The notes under the pieces are model-generated. The model searched no databases. It was not told the origin of the DNA and saw only the letters and a program-made list of their open reading frames with translations. A program made the translations under genes and the position numbers. From Undaria pinnatifida (Eukaryota; Sar; Phaeophyceae; Laminariales; Alariaceae): DNA of 64,000 nucleotides. The stretch spans positions 7,461,838-7,525,837 of the forward strand of contig JABAKD010000025.1 of assembly GCA_012845835.1 (NCBI GenBank). Direction: 5' to 3'. Of this stretch, positions 61,376 through 64,000 are shown piece after piece (positions within the stretch are counted from its first letter, which is position 1; every line of letters starts with the position of its first letter).

Positions 61376-62089
61376 GCGAGGAGGAGACCGTGGTGGATGT
61401 CCCGTTCCGCGAGATCGGGGGGATCCTGATGTGGATCGCGAACCAGACGAGGCCCGATACCGCGAATGCAGTTTGGGCAGTCGCCCGGTTTTCTCATGAT
61501 CCCAAGCCGGTTCACTACAAGGCGGCACAGGAAATACTCAAGTATTCGAATGCCACGTCGGATTCAAGCTTAACGTTCAGGAGGGATAGTGACTTGGAGT
61601 CGGTGCAGATGAAGTGTGATTTAAAGACGTACGTAGACGCGGACTACGCCCACAAGGCAGAGGACAGGCCTTCCGTTTCTGGTGTAGCTGTTTGCTGCGG
61701 GGGTACGCTAATATCTTGGTTTTCTAGAACACAGAAGTGTGTCACCCTATCTACCACTGAGGCCGAGTACGTAGCAATGGCAGATGGGGTCAAGGAGGCC
61801 TTAAATATAAGGGATATACTGGCATTTCTGATGCCCAGTCTGGAGCCGATGAGCGTCAGCGTGTAGAAAGACAACAAGGGGGCGATATACTTAGCTGAAA
61901 AACCCCTTGAGCTCGTCCAACAGTAAGCACATTGACGTACGGTACTATTCTCTCAGGGAGCTGGCTGCCAGTGGTGACATCTCAGTGCAGTATCTTCGAA
62001 CGGAAGATCAGCACGCGGATATCCTGACTAAAGCTATCGGTAGGGAGAGTCTCGAAAGACACCGCGATTTTCTTTTGGGCAGGAGGTAG
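61357..62089 (+). pseudogene. Copia RNase H
   Basis: ILMWIANQTRPDTANAVWAV, LKTYVDADYAHKAEDRPSVS, GTLISWFSRTQKCVTLSTTE with AEYVAMAD, a TAG stop at 61,864, KDNKGAIYLAE, a frame change, then SSNSKHIDVRYYSLRELA and EDQHADILTKAI. DADYA and STTEAEY are copia RNase H signatures. Confidence 0.85.
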
Positions 62090-62226
62090 GATTCAATATT
62101 TTCCTGGTCTAGGGGATCCCGTTATTGGAGGTAGGTTTTAATGGTAGGCGGTTCGATCTACGTTTTCCCGATACCCAACTTGTCAACGCCTAGTCTTGCT
62201 AGTTGAAACACCTATTAATAGGGGAG

Positions 62227-62662
62227 TGTTAAATGTAGCTTATATCAACCAATACAGTGTGATACTCGGGGTATTACGGGATGTACGGTAGCCCAGCAAT
62301 AATGTGTGGAAAGTCTGTTGGCAATAGCGAACGGGACATGGCGGGGTATCCGCCATAGAGAGAATTGTTACATTGTGGCCAGTTGATGGATAGTGTATTG
62401 GTGGTTTGGGGAGGTACGGGGGATTATGTCTCGTTGGCGAGCGTGGTGGGGAGCAGCTTGTGCCACCCTCCATCTCACTCTTCTCTACACCCACCTCTCC
62501 CCGTCTTCTCTCCGTTTTCGCTTGGGTACTGCTGGAGTATTCAAGACGTAAACACCACCTTCTTTAATCTCGGGCATATTGCAGAGGGCGGTCCTTTGTC
62601 TAAGCACACAGCTCGGGCCTGTTGTTGCTACTCCATCTCCTGAACATCTCTGTCATTGAATA
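62227..62662 (+). repeat. Copia 3' LTR
   Basis: TGTTAAATGTAGCTTATATC through GTCATTGAATA after the purine tract AATAGGGGAG. Confidence 0.92.
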
Positions 62663-64000
62663 AATGTTCGGGGGGCTACCGTAGAACGACTCAGCAGCAG
62701 TGACGATCGACGCTCGGGCGGGTGTTGAGTGAGTTTTGACGGCCAGAGTTTCGACTCATGTTCTAGTTCGTGGGGTTTCCGCGAAGTTATCATAGTTGTG
62801 CATAATATCTGGCTCATCAGACCGTTGTGCGGTGCATTCTGCTGCAACTTTACCGAACAGCACACTCTACGGCACGATTAACTTGGTAGCCCTGAACAAA
62901 ACCGCACCGTGCCACACCGCAACGTCTGATTCTCAGAAGCAAATAAACACGCCGTACCTCACCGCCTCACACCGCACGGTCGGGTTATCAGAAGAAAAAA
63001 AACGCACCGTACCTCGACGCACCGCGCCGACGATTCAGAATATTAAAACCTGAACCGAACAGAGGCAATCGACAATACAAACAACACAATAGGCTTTCAG
63101 ATAAGGCCATAGATAGCGCTTTTATAATCCATAGCTGGTAGTCTGGTGCGAACAAGTAAGGTGAGGCATGATGTGGTGTTGTTTACGGTCGTATTTTAAT
63201 CCCCTGCAGTGAAACACTGTACGACTTCAAACGACACCGTGCACCGTGCTGCACTGTCAGATCCTGTCACAAAAAAAAATAGCGTTGAGCTCGGTTCTAC
63301 ACGGCAAAGAACCTCGGCAAACGAAAGGATGATTCGAAACTCTGGTTCTTTATTCTTTCATTTGTGTTGTAGACCTATATTTGTAGTACATTCCGACCGA
63401 ATCTGGTTCGCCCTCCTCAGAAACGGCCCAAGACGAACGAGCCTTACGTACAAAATGTTTGAGAATCGCAAAATGAGACTGGTCTAGTGAGTCGCATTTT
63501 GAGAGGCGAGAGTTATCACTGCATGAAAAGATGCAGACATGAATTGCACTAACAGCGAAGCGTCTGAAAGATGAGACTGATCGTGTCGCCGGATTAAGAC
63601 AAACAAGATCGAATACTGGATCAATGAGACCCACATAACGGAAATGACTCTTGAGACTGAAGCTGATAAACCGAACCTCAGAAACGAGTCTAAGAAGGGA
63701 GACTGCGTGAGTCCCACCTCAATCCCTTTTTATTGCGGACACTGCATAGAAATAACTTGTTTTTCGGTTCTTGGTTAGTCTAGTCTATACAGTTAGTCTA
63801 CACAGTGTACCTTTTTCACTTGACAGTGACTTCACCCTGTAGTACACTCAGCGTTGTATTTATTCACCATATTGCAATACTCAGCATATATATAGCAATT
63901 TCAACGTTGTGGCATATATAGACCATATATTTATCCTGCAAGTATGCAAACAGATATCAGAACACACGAGGCAAGAAAACAATGCATTCCAATCTGTCCG
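62663..64000. other. No supported gene; short repeats
   Basis: 62,735-62,820 resembles 36,555-36,650 just upstream of the Ty3-A 3' LTR (CATGTTCTAG, TATGCATA/GTGCATAATA, GGCTCATCAG), so it may be a relic of that family. CACCGCAC-type words cluster at 62,890-63,040. The rest is AT-rich. Confidence 0.5.

Larger units (their letters stand above)
56770..62662 (+). mobile_element. Ty1/copia retrotransposon, decayed
   Basis: Two ~440-bp LTRs enclose gag, protease, integrase, RT and RNase H in that order, which is diagnostic of copia rather than gypsy. A polypurine tract (AATAGGGGAG) sits before the 3' LTR. LTRs share about 90-93 percent identity by eye. Flanks AAATT and AAATG suggest an eroded 5-bp duplication. 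Stops and frameshifts occur in gag, protease and RNase H. Confidence 0.92.

Overview
The window is nuclear DNA from a eukaryote with long, repeat-rich introns. The best fit is a brown alga or another stramenopile. The reasons are a many-exon gene with introns of about 0.3 to 2.3 kb, GC-rich low-complexity exons, long homopolymeric C and G runs, TTAGGG-type interstitial repeats, and a Ty3/gypsy family whose protein motifs I associate with stramenopiles. The species assignment is inference. No bacterial, plasmid or CRISPR features are present.

Region 1 (1-17,728, + strand) is one gene. Exons 1-4 encode the C-terminal two thirds of a PP1-type Ser/Thr phosphatase catalytic domain; the N-terminal part lies left of the window. 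The frame then continues with matching splice phases through exons 5-10, and probably through five to six smaller ones, into a tail of about 1,700 residues. The tail is rich in Gly, Ser, Ala and Gln and ends in short charged exons. The introns carry dispersed and tandem repeats, a copied fragment of exon 4 and a degenerate hAT-type MITE.

Region 2 (17,729-26,131) has no gene I can support. It holds microsatellites, a telomere-like tract, a GATTCG minisatellite and an array of GGAAGCTTCC palindromes.

Region 3 (26,132-36,916, + strand) is a decayed Ty3/gypsy element, here called Ty3-A, inserted into a ~95-bp satellite. Its order is LTR, gag, tandem repeats, a NADAR-like domain, protease, RT, RNase H, integrase, chromodomain-like, Tudor-like module, LTR. 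Several frameshifts and stops break it.

Region 4 (36,917-54,740) is satellite DNA around an unrecognised Ala-rich gene. That gene is split by a second Ty3/gypsy element, Ty3-B (40,954-52,911), with near-identical 0.5-kb LTRs and a TATT target duplication. Ty3-B itself contains 6-7 kb of foreign DNA: a partial second copy of the Ala-rich gene, G-run repeats, and a minus-strand Ty3/gypsy fragment (Ty3-C) that carries a complete hAT-like MITE with an 8-bp duplication.

Region 5 (54,741-64,000) has a small Cys/His-rich reading frame, then a decayed Ty1/copia element (56,770-62,662) with both LTRs, gag, protease, integrase, RT and RNase H, then AT-rich DNA without a gene I can support.

The observations most worth following are the NADAR-like domain inside Ty3-A, the histone-reader-like modules at the C-termini of two different Ty3/gypsy families, and the PP1 catalytic domain joined to a giant disordered tail.
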